Below, piece by piece: positions 33,152 through 40,531 of a DNA stretch of 64,000 nucleotides. The notes under the pieces are model-generated. The model was given only the letters and a program-made list of their open reading frames with translations, ran no database searches and was not told the DNA's origin. Origin of the DNA: Streptomyces syringium (GTDB lineage Bacteria > Actinomycetota > Actinomycetes > Streptomycetales > Streptomycetaceae); the NCBI RefSeq assembly GCF_017876625.1, contig NZ_JAGIOH010000001.1, positions 4,361,501-4,425,500 of the forward strand, written 5' to 3'. The position numbers and the translations under genes are program-made. Each line of letters starts with the position of its first letter. Positions within the stretch are counted from its first letter, which is position 1.

Positions 33152-34219
33152 TCAGCCCTTGCGGACCCCCTTCAGGTACTGGGACAGCGCGACGATGGCC
33201 GCCGGGTTGCGGGGGCTCTCGACGAGATCGACGTAGTCGAGGACGAAAATGCGGTCGTTCTTGATGGCCGAGACGCCCGCGAGCGGGGCGTAGGACTTCA
33301 GGAACTCCTTCTTCTGCTGCGCCGTGACATCGCCGTAGTTGTTGATCACGATGACGTCCGGGTTGCGCTCCACGACCGCCTCCCAGCTGACCGACACCCA
33401 GGAGTCCTTGAGGTCCTTCATCACGTGGTCGCCGCCGGCCTTGGTGATGATGTCGTGCGGTCCGGCGTACATCCCGGACGTCAGCGGCTTGTCCCGGCCG
33501 TCGTCGTAGAGGAAGACGCTGGGCCGCTCGCCGTCCTTCGGGAGCTGCGCCTGTGCGTCGGCGACCTGCTTCTTGAACCCGGCGATGAGCTTCGCCGCCC
33601 GGTCCTCGACGTCGAAGACCTTCCCCAGCGTCTCCAGGTCGGTGTAGAGCGCCTCCAGCGGCGGCATCACCCCGCGGGACTTGGCGTCACCGTTGTTGCG
33701 GCAGGACTCGGTCAGCACGTACGAGCCGATGCCCAGCTTCTTCAGGGACGCGGGGGTGAAGCCGTTGCCCTCGCCGAAGCCGTAGTTCCAGCCCGCGAAG
33801 ACGAGATCGGCCTTGGCGTCGAGGACGATCTCCTTGGTGATCTCCTTCTTGGACAGCCACTTCACCTTCTTGTAGCCGTCCGTCCAGGCGGCCGCCGCCC
33901 GGTCGTCCCGGTCGCCCTTGTAGTCCGGCGCCACATACCCCGCCATGTGGTCCTCCAGGCCGAGCGCGAACATGATCTCCGCGATGCCGACGTCGTTGGT
34001 CACCACCCGCTGCGGCGCCTTGTCGTACGTCGTCTTCACCCCGCAGTTCTCGATGGTCACGGGGTAGTGCGCCGCAGCGCCCCTCCTGACCCCGTCCCCC
34101 TTGGACTGGGTCGTCTTCCCCTCCGAGGAGTCGTCGACCTTCGCGCCGCAGCCCGCGAGGGCGACGGCGGCGACGAGGGCGGTCAGGGTGCGGGCGGTAC
34201 GGGCGGCGGCGGTGGCCAT
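33152..34219 (-). CDS. btuF: Cobalamin ABC transporter substrate-binding lipoprotein (BtuF-like)
   Basis: This 355-aa class III periplasmic-binding protein has a signal peptide ending in lipobox LAGC (Cys 24). Two lobes are joined by a long helix, with KAPQRVVTNDVGIAEIMFAL at the start of lobe 1 and NPDVIVINNYGDVTAQQ in lobe 2. By sequence alone it could carry iron-siderophores or B12; the riboswitch at the head of this operon points to cobalamin. It lies 59 bp after the ATPase gene and 19 bp before nur. Confidence 0.88.
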   Translation of the reverse strand: MATAAARTARTLTALVAAVALAGCGAKVDDSSEGKTTQSKGDGVRRGAAAHYPVTIENCGVKTTYDKAPQRVVTNDVGIAEIMFALGLEDHMAGYVAPDYKGDRDDRAAAAWTDGYKKVKWLSKKEITKEIVLDAKADLVFAGWNYGFGEGNGFTPASLKKLGIGSYVLTESCRNNGDAKSRGVMPPLEALYTDLETLGKVFDVEDRAAKLIAGFKKQVADAQAQLPKDGERPSVFLYDDGRDKPLTSGMYAGPHDIITKAGGDHVMKDLKDSWVSVSWEAVVERNPDVIVINNYGDVTAQQKKEFLKSYAPLAGVSAIKNDRIFVLDYVDLVESPRNPAAIVALSQYLKGVRKG

Positions 34220-34278
34220 GGCACGTCCTTAAAGGGAGGGAGGCCTCAAACGGAGGGAAGCCTGAACTGGGGAAAGCC

Positions 34279-35052
34279 TCAGCGGGCGGGAAGGCGGTCG
34301 AAGAGCAGTTGCGGGGCGCCGGACTCGGGGTGCGGCACCCGGTGCGCCCGTACGCCGAAGACGTCGGCGAGCAGCTCGGCGGTCAGCACGTCGTGCGGCG
34401 GCCCGGAGGCGACGATGCGGCCGTCGGCGATGACGTACAGGGCGTCGCAGTGGGTGGCGGCCAGATTGAGGTCGTGCAGCGCGGCCAGGACCGTCAGCCC
34501 GGAGCCGCGCACCAGTGCCAGGACCTCCAGCTGCTGGGCGATGTCCAGATGGTTCGTCGGCTCGTCCAGGACCAGCACCTTCGGCTGCTGCGCCAGGGCC
34601 CGCGCGATCAGCACCCGCTGCTTCTCGCCGCCCGACAGGGTCAGAAAGCCCCGGTCGGCGAGGTGGGTCGCGCCGACCCGCTCCAGGACGTCCGCGCAGA
34701 CCTCGGTGTCGGCCGCCGTGACGCGCCCGGCGGCGCTCTGGTGCGGCAGCCGCCCCATGGCGACGATCTCGCCGACGGTGAAGTCGAACTCGCTCGCCGA
34801 CTCCTGCGGCAGCGCCGCCAGCCTGCGGGCGCCCTCCCGGGGGCTCAGCGCGTGCAGGTCGTCACCGCCGAGGCGGACGCTGCCCGCGGCCGGCCGCAGG
34901 GCGCGGTAGACGCAGCGCAGCAGGGTGGACTTGCCGCTGCCATTGGGCCCGACCAGGCCGACGAACTGTCCGCTGTCCGCCCGGAGCGCGATGTCCGTGA
35001 CGAGCCGGGCGCCCGCGATCTCGACCGACAGGTCCTCGATGTCGACGCGCAT
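34279..35052 (-). CDS. btuD: Cobalamin ABC transporter ATP-binding protein (BtuD-like)
   Basis: This 257-aa ABC ATPase of the FecE/BtuD class has Walker A GPNGSGKST (about 35-43), Q-loop in LPQES, signature LSGGEKQR, Walker B VLVLDEPTNHLD and switch His in ALHDLNLA. It starts 3 bp after the btuC stop, so translation is coupled. It drives import together with the adjacent permease and binding lipoprotein. Confidence 0.92.
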   Translation of the reverse strand: MRVDIEDLSVEIAGARLVTDIALRADSGQFVGLVGPNGSGKSTLLRCVYRALRPAAGSVRLGGDDLHALSPREGARRLAALPQESASEFDFTVGEIVAMGRLPHQSAAGRVTAADTEVCADVLERVGATHLADRGFLTLSGGEKQRVLIARALAQQPKVLVLDEPTNHLDIAQQLEVLALVRGSGLTVLAALHDLNLAATHCDALYVIADGRIVASGPPHDVLTAELLADVFGVRAHRVPHPESGAPQLLFDRLPAR

Positions 35053-35055
35053 GCT

Positions 35056-36177
35056 CTAAGACCCTCCGAAGGTGTAGCCGCGGCGCCGCATGAGCAGCAC
35101 GAAGCAGGGCACGCCGATGACGGCCGTAATGGCACCGACGGGCAGTTCCACGGGTGCCAGCAGCAGCCGGGAGACGATGTCGACCCACAGCAGCAGCACC
35201 GCGCCCAGCAGCGGTGCGACGGCCAGGACCCGGCGGTGGTCGGCGCCCACGAGTATGCGGGTGACGTGCGGGACCATCAGGCCGACGAAGCCGATCGCAC
35301 CGCTGACGGCGACGACGGCGCCGGTGACGGCCGCCGCGACGACGAAGAGCCGTCGGCGCATCCGGTCGGGGTCCACACCGAGCGCGGCCGCGGTCTCGTC
35401 GCCCATGGCGAGGGCGTTGAGGTTCCGTGCCGACCAGAGCAGATAGCCGAGCCCGCCCGCCACGGCGGCCGCCGCGATGGGCACGGACGCCCAGGTGGCC
35501 CCGCCCAGGCTGCCGAGCAGCCACATCATGGCCGAGCGGGCGGACTCGCCGCGGTCGGCGCTGAAGACCATCAAGGTGGTGACGGCCGAGAAGCCGTAGT
35601 ACATGGCGGTGCCGGTGAGCACCAGCCGCAGCGGGGTCAGCCCGTAGGGGGTGCGGGCCGCCGCGTAGACGAGCAGCATGGCGGCGAGCGCGGAGGCGAA
35701 GGCCGCCCCGGACAGCGCCCACACGCCGAGCGAGCCCAGCGCCCCGAAGAGCAGCACGGCGTTTGCCCCGACGGCGGCACCGGAGGAGATCCCGAGGACG
35801 AAGGGGTCGGCGAGGGCGTTGCGGACCATGGCCTGGACGGCGACGCCGATCGCGGAGAGCCCGGCGCCGACGACGGCGGCGAGCAGGGCGCGCGGGAAGC
35901 GCAGCTCCCAGATGATGGTGTAGGCGGAGAACTCTTCGGGCGCGATGGCCCCGCCGCTGAGCCCCGCCCACAGATAGCGCAGCGTCTGCGACCAGGTCAC
36001 CCCGGAGGAGCCGAGGCCGACGCAGCACAGGAGCGAGCCGATCAGGGCGGCCCCGAGCCCGGCCAGCAGGGGCGGCAGCGGCAGCCTGCGCGGAGCCGGC
36101 GGTCTGCCGGGCGGGGCCGGCGGTCTGCCGGGCGGGCCCGTCGTGCTCGGAGAGGTGAGCTGGGAGGGGATCCCCAT
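35056..36177 (-). CDS. btuC: Cobalamin ABC transporter permease (BtuC/FecCD family)
   Basis: This 373-aa protein has a Pro-rich N-terminal extension with a duplicated GRPPAP motif, then about ten transmembrane helices. FecCD landmarks: RFPRALLAAVVGAGLSAIGV, NALADPFVLGISSGAAVGAN and IGFVGLMVPHVTR, the loop that contacts the ATPase. It is the first gene behind a cobalamin riboswitch. One permease gene is enough because these transporters are homodimeric. Confidence 0.92.
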   Translation of the reverse strand: MGIPSQLTSPSTTGPPGRPPAPPGRPPAPRRLPLPPLLAGLGAALIGSLLCCVGLGSSGVTWSQTLRYLWAGLSGGAIAPEEFSAYTIIWELRFPRALLAAVVGAGLSAIGVAVQAMVRNALADPFVLGISSGAAVGANAVLLFGALGSLGVWALSGAAFASALAAMLLVYAAARTPYGLTPLRLVLTGTAMYYGFSAVTTLMVFSADRGESARSAMMWLLGSLGGATWASVPIAAAAVAGGLGYLLWSARNLNALAMGDETAAALGVDPDRMRRRLFVVAAAVTGAVVAVSGAIGFVGLMVPHVTRILVGADHRRVLAVAPLLGAVLLLWVDIVSRLLLAPVELPVGAITAVIGVPCFVLLMRRRGYTFGGS

Positions 36178-36192
36178 GGGGTGACGCCTTCG

Positions 36193-36233
36193 GCTCGGGC
36201 CGCGTCCTTGCGTCCCAAGGAGCGGCCCCGAGC
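36193..36233 (-). promoter_or_regulatory. Expression-platform hairpin of the cobalamin riboswitch
   Basis: On the minus strand a long stem-loop (GCTCGGG/CCCGAGC outer arms with a further CCTT/AAGG inner stem) lies between the aptamer and the btuC start, ending 15 nt before the ATG. It is placed to terminate or to hide the ribosome site when B12 is bound. Its structure is seen by complementarity; its switching is inferred. Confidence 0.65.
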
Positions 36234-36259
36234 GCGTTCCGCGGGGGCGTCCCCTCGCA

Positions 36260-36415
36260 GTCCACGGCGAGTTGTCAGGAGCTGACGCCGCCGCGGGTGA
36301 TCGGGCTCGCGGGAGGACCGTGCAGGTCCTCCCGCCTACCGTTGCGGGTCAGCGCCGGAATTCGACCGGACTTCCCCCGCGGGGCGTGGTGAGAGCGAAG
36401 CTCTCGTGGGTCGTG
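36260..36415 (-). promoter_or_regulatory. Cobalamin (B12) riboswitch aptamer
   Basis: Read on the minus strand, the conserved core is present in order: GGGGAAGTCCGGT (about 36382-36366), ATTCCGG, GCTGACCCGCAACGGTA (the most conserved AdoCbl-aptamer segment, 36353-36337), then a GGAGGAC hairpin (about 36329-36309) and a B12-box-like AGCCCGATCACCCGC near 36307-36293. A 5' hairpin GAGAG/CTCTC (36405-36391) precedes it. The aptamer heads the btuCDF unit, so B12 is expected to shut importer synthesis. Confidence 0.88.
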
Positions 36416-36418
36416 CGC

Positions 36419-37006
36419 TCAGCCGGTGTAGGGCGTGCCGTCCTGGTTGAAGAAGGCGACGCCGTCCGGCATGTCGTCGGGCAGGTTCTTCGCCCACTCC
36501 GCCAGGTCGGCGACCTTCTTCAGGTGCGCCGACATGTAGGGGCGCAGCGGCACCTCGGGGGTGGCCTTCTCGCCGACCCACATCAGGTCGCTCTTGACGT
36601 AGCCGTAGAGGCGCTTGCCACCGGTGTACGGGCCGGAGGCCGCGGTCCGGGCGACGGCGTCCGTGGCCAGGTCGATCTGCGGCTTCTTGTCGGCCAGCTC
36701 GCCGTACCAGACCTCGGCGACACCCTGGTCGCGGATCATGACGACCTCGAGCTTGCGGTCCTTGTCGATCCGCCAGTAGCCGCTCTCGGTCTCCAGGGGG
36801 CGGACCATCTTGCCCTCCTCGTCGAGCACCCAGCTGTGCGAGGTGTACTCGAGGAAGTCACGGCCGTCGTGCGTGAAGGTGACTTCCTGCCCGAAGTTGC
36901 ACTTCTCGGCACCGGGGAAGTCGGCGACACCCGCGCCCTCCCACTTGCCGAGGAGGAAGACGAGGGGCACGAGGCTCGGGTGAAGGTCGGACGGAATCTC
37001 GATCAT
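36419..37006 (-). CDS. Nitrobindin-like heme-binding beta-barrel protein (FABP family)
   Basis: This 195-aa beta-barrel protein has the family hallmark GKWEGAG (about 20-26), ESGYWRI and a conserved terminal region containing His in the last quarter (SAHLKKV). Bacterial nitrobindins bind ferric heme b and scavenge peroxynitrite. It lies upstream of the riboswitch on the same strand, so read-through into btuC is possible but the riboswitch would control it. Confidence 0.9.
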   Translation of the reverse strand: MIEIPSDLHPSLVPLVFLLGKWEGAGVADFPGAEKCNFGQEVTFTHDGRDFLEYTSHSWVLDEEGKMVRPLETESGYWRIDKDRKLEVVMIRDQGVAEVWYGELADKKPQIDLATDAVARTAASGPYTGGKRLYGYVKSDLMWVGEKATPEVPLRPYMSAHLKKVADLAEWAKNLPDDMPDGVAFFNQDGTPYTG

Positions 37007-37059
37007 GGGCTCAGGCGATCTGTAGGAGAACGAGGAAGGAGGCGCGGGGAGACCTGCGG

Positions 37060-37161
37060 TCAGCGCTGGCCCTGGTACAGCTTCTTCCAGGTCAGCCCGG
37101 CGAATGCGGTGATGCCGACGGCGACCAGAACCAGCAGGGCGGTGAAGAATGCCTCAAGCAC
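37060..37161 (-). CDS. 33-residue single-span membrane microprotein
   Basis: The GTG at 37161 is preceded by GAGGAG at 8 nt, a strong ribosome site. The ORF encodes one hydrophobic helix (FFTALLVLVAVGITAFAGL) with an N-terminal acidic residue and a basic tail (WKKLYQGQR). It ends 53 bp before the nitrobindin-like gene on the same strand, so both may be co-transcribed. Function unknown; the helix, tail and ribosome site argue that it is real. Confidence 0.7.
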   Translation of the reverse strand: MLEAFFTALLVLVAVGITAFAGLTWKKLYQGQR

Positions 37162-37269
37162 GAGCGCGCTCCTCGGTCGGAGTGAGGGTGTACGGACCGC
37201 TTCGAGTCTAGTCGGACGCCTCGCGGGAGGCGCTGTGAGGTCGGCCGCCCCGCGCATAGGGTGTGCCGC

Positions 37270-37635
37270 ATGGCGAAGAAGCTCGTGATCAAGGTGACGG
37301 CGGGCGCGGACGCGCCCGAGCGGTGCTCGCAGGCGTTCACGGTGGCGGCGGTCGCCGTCGCGAGCGGTGTCGAGGTGTCGTTGTGGCTGACCGGTGAGTC
37401 GTCGTGGTTCGCGCTGCCGGGCCGGGCGGCGGAGTTCGACCTGCCGCACGCGGCGCCGCTGCCGGACCTGATCGACGGCATCAAGGCGGGCGGCGGGACG
37501 ATCACGGTCTGCACGCAGTGCGCGGCGCGGCGGGACATCGAGGAGAAGGATCTGATCGAGGGCGCGCGGATTGCGGGGGCGCAGGTGTTCGTCTCGGAGG
37601 CGATGGGGGACGGCGTGCAGGCGCTCGTGTACTGA
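37270..37635 (+). CDS. DsrE-family protein
   Basis: This 121-aa protein has the DsrE fold: KLVIKVTAGADAPERCSQAF at the start, SGVEVSLWLTGESSWF and TVCTQCAARRDI with a Cys pair where sulfur-carrying cysteines sit in DsrE/TusD-type proteins. A role in persulfide transfer is plausible; a sulfurtransferase lies 1.6 kb away. TAGGGT at 37257-37262 is 7 nt before the ATG, so the mRNA is probably leaderless. Confidence 0.86.
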   Translation: MAKKLVIKVTAGADAPERCSQAFTVAAVAVASGVEVSLWLTGESSWFALPGRAAEFDLPHAAPLPDLIDGIKAGGGTITVCTQCAARRDIEEKDLIEGARIAGAQVFVSEAMGDGVQALVY

Positions 37636-37670
37636 GGCCTGTCCGGCGGATCTTTGCCTGGCTGTCGGCC

Positions 37671-37723
37671 GCCGCCTGCGGCGGTAGCGCCCTGCGGGCG
37701 CGTCCTCAAACGCCGGACGGGCT
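37671..37723. repeat. Dispersed intergenic repeat, copy 2 (one arm only)
   Basis: This segment matches, in reverse orientation, the right half of the copy at 56595-56710: a GC-rich GCCTGCGGCGG block, then a GCGCCCTGCGGGCGC block, then the 22-nt arm ending GGACGGGCT. The pairing left arm is missing. It sits between the convergent DsrE and DUF3099 genes. Confidence 0.85.
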
Positions 37724-37728
37724 GTTTC

Positions 37729-37980
37729 CTACCGTTTGCCGTCTAGCTCGTCCCACCACTCGTCCGACTTCGGGTCGCCGGACGGATCGTCCCACCAGCG
37801 GTCGTCCGGCCCCCGGCGGTTGGCCATGATCGCCGCGACCGGCGGGATCAGCATGGCCACGACGCACATGCCCACGGCGACGGGAACGGACCACAGCCGC
37901 ACCACGGACCACGCCAGGATGAACAGGCCGATGCACGTGCCCATCATGGCGAAGTAGACATGGCGCCTCCGCGCGTACAT
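37729..37980 (-). CDS. DUF3099 family membrane protein
   Basis: This 83-aa protein starts MYARRRHVYFAMMGT, with two hydrophobic helices (about residues 8-28 and 30-54) and an acidic tryptophan-rich tail (DDRWWDDPSG, SDEWWDELDG). It matches actinobacterial DUF3099, function unknown. TACGGT on the minus strand (37992-37987) lies 6 nt before the ATG, giving a leaderless mRNA; a longer in-frame reading from 38043 is therefore rejected. Confidence 0.85.
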   Translation of the reverse strand: MYARRRHVYFAMMGTCIGLFILAWSVVRLWSVPVAVGMCVVAMLIPPVAAIMANRRGPDDRWWDDPSGDPKSDEWWDELDGKR

Positions 37981-38080
37981 AGCTCCACCGTACGACCGGC
38001 CTCCGCGCAGCGCGAAGGGCCGCACCCCCATCAAGGCGTCCAACCCCTGGGTGCGGCCCTCCGGCCGTTCGTGTCCGCCG

Positions 38081-38368
38081 TCAGACGGCGATGGCGACCT
38101 CTGCCAGGCCGCCCTTCTGGGCCACGACCGTGCGGTCGGCGGTCGCGCCGGGCACGAGGGCCCGTACGGTCCAGGTGCCCTCGGCCGCGTAGAAGCGGAA
38201 CTGCCCGGTCGCGGACGTGGGCACCTCGGCGGTGAACTCGCCGGTGCTGTCCAGGAGGCGCACGTAACCGGTGACCGGGTGGCCGTCCCGGGTCACCGAG
38301 CCCTGGATCGTGGTCTCACCGGGCTTGGCGGTCGAGGCGTCGGGGCCGCCTGCCTTTGCTCCACACAT
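38081..38368 (-). CDS. DUF1416 family protein (carboxypeptidase-regulatory-like fold)
   Basis: This 95-aa protein begins MCGAKAGGPD and contains TTIQGSVTRDGHPVTGYVRL, a beta-sandwich repeat seen in carboxypeptidase regulatory-like domains, and EGTWTVRALVPG. The family is nearly always found just after a thiosulfate sulfurtransferase in actinobacteria, as here (32-bp gap). The conserved Cys at position 2 may accept sulfur, but this is not shown. Confidence 0.9.
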   Translation of the reverse strand: MCGAKAGGPDASTAKPGETTIQGSVTRDGHPVTGYVRLLDSTGEFTAEVPTSATGQFRFYAAEGTWTVRALVPGATADRTVVAQKGGLAEVAIAV

Positions 38369-38400
38369 GATTCTTCCTTCGGGTCGCGAGCGGGGGAGGG

Positions 38401-39240
38401 TCAGTTGGCGCCGAGCTCGATCGGCACGCCGACGAGCGAGCCGTACTCGGTCCAGGAACCGTCGTAGTTCTTGACGTTCTGCTGGCCGAGCAGCTCGTGC
38501 AGCACGAACCACGTGTGCGCGGAGCGCTCGCCGATGCGGCAGTAGGCGATGGTGTCCTTGGCCAGGTCCACGCCCGCGCTCTCGTAGATCTCCTTGAGCT
38601 CGTCGTCGGACTTGAAGGTGCCGTCGTCATTGGCCGACTTCGACCAGGGGATGTTGCGCGCGCTCGGGATGTGGCCGGGGCGCTGCGACTGCTCCTGCGG
38701 GAGGTGCGCCGGGGCGAGCAGCTTGCCGCTGAACTCGTCGGGGGAGCGCACGTCGACCAGGTTCAGGGAGCCGATCGCCTTGACGGCGTCGTCGCGGAAG
38801 GCGCGCAGCGAGAGGTCCTGCGGCTTGGCCTTGTACGTGGTCGCGGCCCGCTGCGGCACCTCGGCGACCAGGTCGCGGGAGTCGAGCTCCCACTTCTTGC
38901 GGCCGCCGTCGAGGAGCTTGACGTCCTGGTGGCCGTAGAGCTTGAAGTACCAATAGGCGTACGCGGCGAACCAGTTGTTGTTGCCGCCGTAGAGGACGAC
39001 GGTGTCGTCGTTGGCGATGCCCTTGGCGGACAGCAGCTTCTCGAAGCCGGCCTGGTCGACGAAGTCGCGGCGGACCGGGTCCTGGAGGTCCTGCTTCCAG
39101 TCGATCCGGACGGCGTTCTTGATGTGGTTCTTGTCGTACGCGGACGTGTCCTCGTCGACCTCGACGATGACGGTCTTGGGGTCGTCGATACGGGCCTGGA
39201 CCCAGTCGGCGTCGACCAGGACCTCGCTGCGGCGGCTCAT
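38401..39240 (-). CDS. Thiosulfate/3-mercaptopyruvate sulfurtransferase (tandem rhodanese)
   Basis: This 279-aa protein has two rhodanese domains: an inactive N-terminal one (about 8-125, with VRIDWKQDLQDP) and a catalytic C-terminal one (about 155-275) with active-site Cys in AYCRIGERSAHTWF. It transfers sulfane sulfur to an acceptor such as cyanide or a thiol. A 26-residue Cys-containing leader ORF lies upstream, and DUF1416 follows directly. The ATG at 39240 is where family homology begins. Confidence 0.93.
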   Translation of the reverse strand: MSRRSEVLVDADWVQARIDDPKTVIVEVDEDTSAYDKNHIKNAVRIDWKQDLQDPVRRDFVDQAGFEKLLSAKGIANDDTVVLYGGNNNWFAAYAYWYFKLYGHQDVKLLDGGRKKWELDSRDLVAEVPQRAATTYKAKPQDLSLRAFRDDAVKAIGSLNLVDVRSPDEFSGKLLAPAHLPQEQSQRPGHIPSARNIPWSKSANDDGTFKSDDELKEIYESAGVDLAKDTIAYCRIGERSAHTWFVLHELLGQQNVKNYDGSWTEYGSLVGVPIELGAN

Positions 39241-39388
39241 GCTGTTCTCCTCCGGGGCAGTTGCGGAATGTACGCGTGCTGTGCGGGGTGCGCGGCGGCA
39301 TGGGTGCGCGGCGCTGCGCAGCGTGTGATGCGGGGAGTTCGATGCGGCCTTGAGACGGCCGGGAGGGAAACCGGGGGAGCGGTCCCCG

Positions 39389-39469
39389 TCAGACACGGCG
39401 ACAGAGCATGGCGGCGACGCGGCACAGGTCGACTGCCCGCCGCTTCGTGAGATCCGCCTGTCGCTTCAT
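39389..39469 (-). CDS. Leader peptide upstream of the sulfurtransferase (cysteine attenuator)
   Basis: This 26-codon ORF on the minus strand begins MKRQADLTKRRAVDL and ends with two Cys codons within the last 11 codons (LCRV and LCRR). Short Arg-rich leader peptides with late Cys codons precede sulfur-metabolism genes in Streptomyces. Ribosome stalling at Cys codons would change the fold or termination of the 148-nt leader before the ATG of the sulfurtransferase. The ORF is seen; the attenuation model is inferred. Confidence 0.78.
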   Translation of the reverse strand: MKRQADLTKRRAVDLCRVAAMLCRRV

Positions 39470-39696
39470 GCGTCCGATCGTAGGGACGGACAGGCGGGCG
39501 TGTCACCGGTATGTCGAATGATGAGACAGGATCGTCCGGAGAGTGGGACGGTAACGCCGGGATCCGGCCACCCCGGAGACCCGGAAGTCCCTGCGTGGCC
39601 CGGGATTCTGCTCTGCGGACGGGGATGTCTCGCAGCGTGGACGCGAAGCGTCGCGGAAGGCGGGCGCCGAGGCCCGCCCGTCCGCCGATTGCCCGC

Positions 39697-40395
39697 TCAG
39701 CCCGCGAGGTTGACCTTCTCGCCGCTGAACGTGATGTCCACGCCGTCGGCTCCCGCGACGACCTTCTCGAGCTTGACGCCCTTGGGCAGCCCGCTGAGCT
39801 GCCGGTCGAAGTCGGTCTTCGCACGGATCATCTCCTCCGCCCCCGGGAAGCCGGTGGCGGGGATCTGGTCCGCGCGCACCCGGATGGTGTCCTTGCCCAC
39901 CACCGTGACCGTGGACACCACACTGCGCTCCACGACCTGGCCGAACACCGAGACCTTCCCGGTGACCTTGACCTTGTTACTGCCCGCATTGGCGTGGCCG
40001 ACACTCACCCCGGGGTCCTGGGCGGCCTTGGTCAGGTCCTCGTACGAGATGTGCGCGGTGCCGGTCGCGCGCTGGGCGACGGCGGAGGAGAAGCTGCTGT
40101 CGATCTCGACGTCGTTCAGCTTCGCCTTGAAGTTCGTCACGCGGATCGAGCGGTCGCCCGCGTTGGCGGTGACACCGTCCAGCTTGATCTCGACCTCGTC
40201 GAGGCTGGAGCCCGCGACCTGGGTGAGGAACGGGAAGCCCTTGATGGAGACCTCGGGGGTGCCGGAGAGGCCCTGGCTGCTGCGGATCTTCTCCGCGGCC
40301 TCGTTCTCGGCGAACCAGACCGCCGCGCGGTCGGCGGCCGTGAAGAGGGCCCCCAGAACCACGGCGACGATCAGGAGTATTCGTATGGCACGCAT
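39697..40395 (-). CDS. LmeA/DUF2993 family membrane-anchored lipid-binding protein
   Basis: This 232-aa protein has an N-terminal membrane anchor (RILLIVAVVLGALFTAADRA), then the DUF2993 body with TPEVSIKGFPFLTQVAGSSL, the family signature. LmeA of mycobacteria supports lipomannan elongation; in Streptomyces the lipid partner is unknown. A longer, differently organised paralogue lies at 53020-54345. It is the next gene after the MoaD/membrane-protein pair on this strand. Confidence 0.9.
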   Translation of the reverse strand: MRAIRILLIVAVVLGALFTAADRAAVWFAENEAAEKIRSSQGLSGTPEVSIKGFPFLTQVAGSSLDEVEIKLDGVTANAGDRSIRVTNFKAKLNDVEIDSSFSSAVAQRATGTAHISYEDLTKAAQDPGVSVGHANAGSNKVKVTGKVSVFGQVVERSVVSTVTVVGKDTIRVRADQIPATGFPGAEEMIRAKTDFDRQLSGLPKGVKLEKVVAGADGVDITFSGEKVNLAG

Positions 40396-40531
40396 CTGCT
40401 GTCGTTCCCCCAGCTTTCGATCGGGCTCCCTGTCGGGTTCCAGGGGAGCCTAACCGGACCGGTCGAACGGGACGCCGGGCCGACGTCCCGTCCGACGTCG
40501 TCCGGCGTCCCGTCCGCGTAGGGCGCGGCCG

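Noticed and set aside
33152..36177. Siderophore or heme importer instead of B12 importer
   Set aside because: By protein family alone this is possible, but a cobalamin riboswitch heads the operon. It is kept as the fallback call if the riboswitch is not real.
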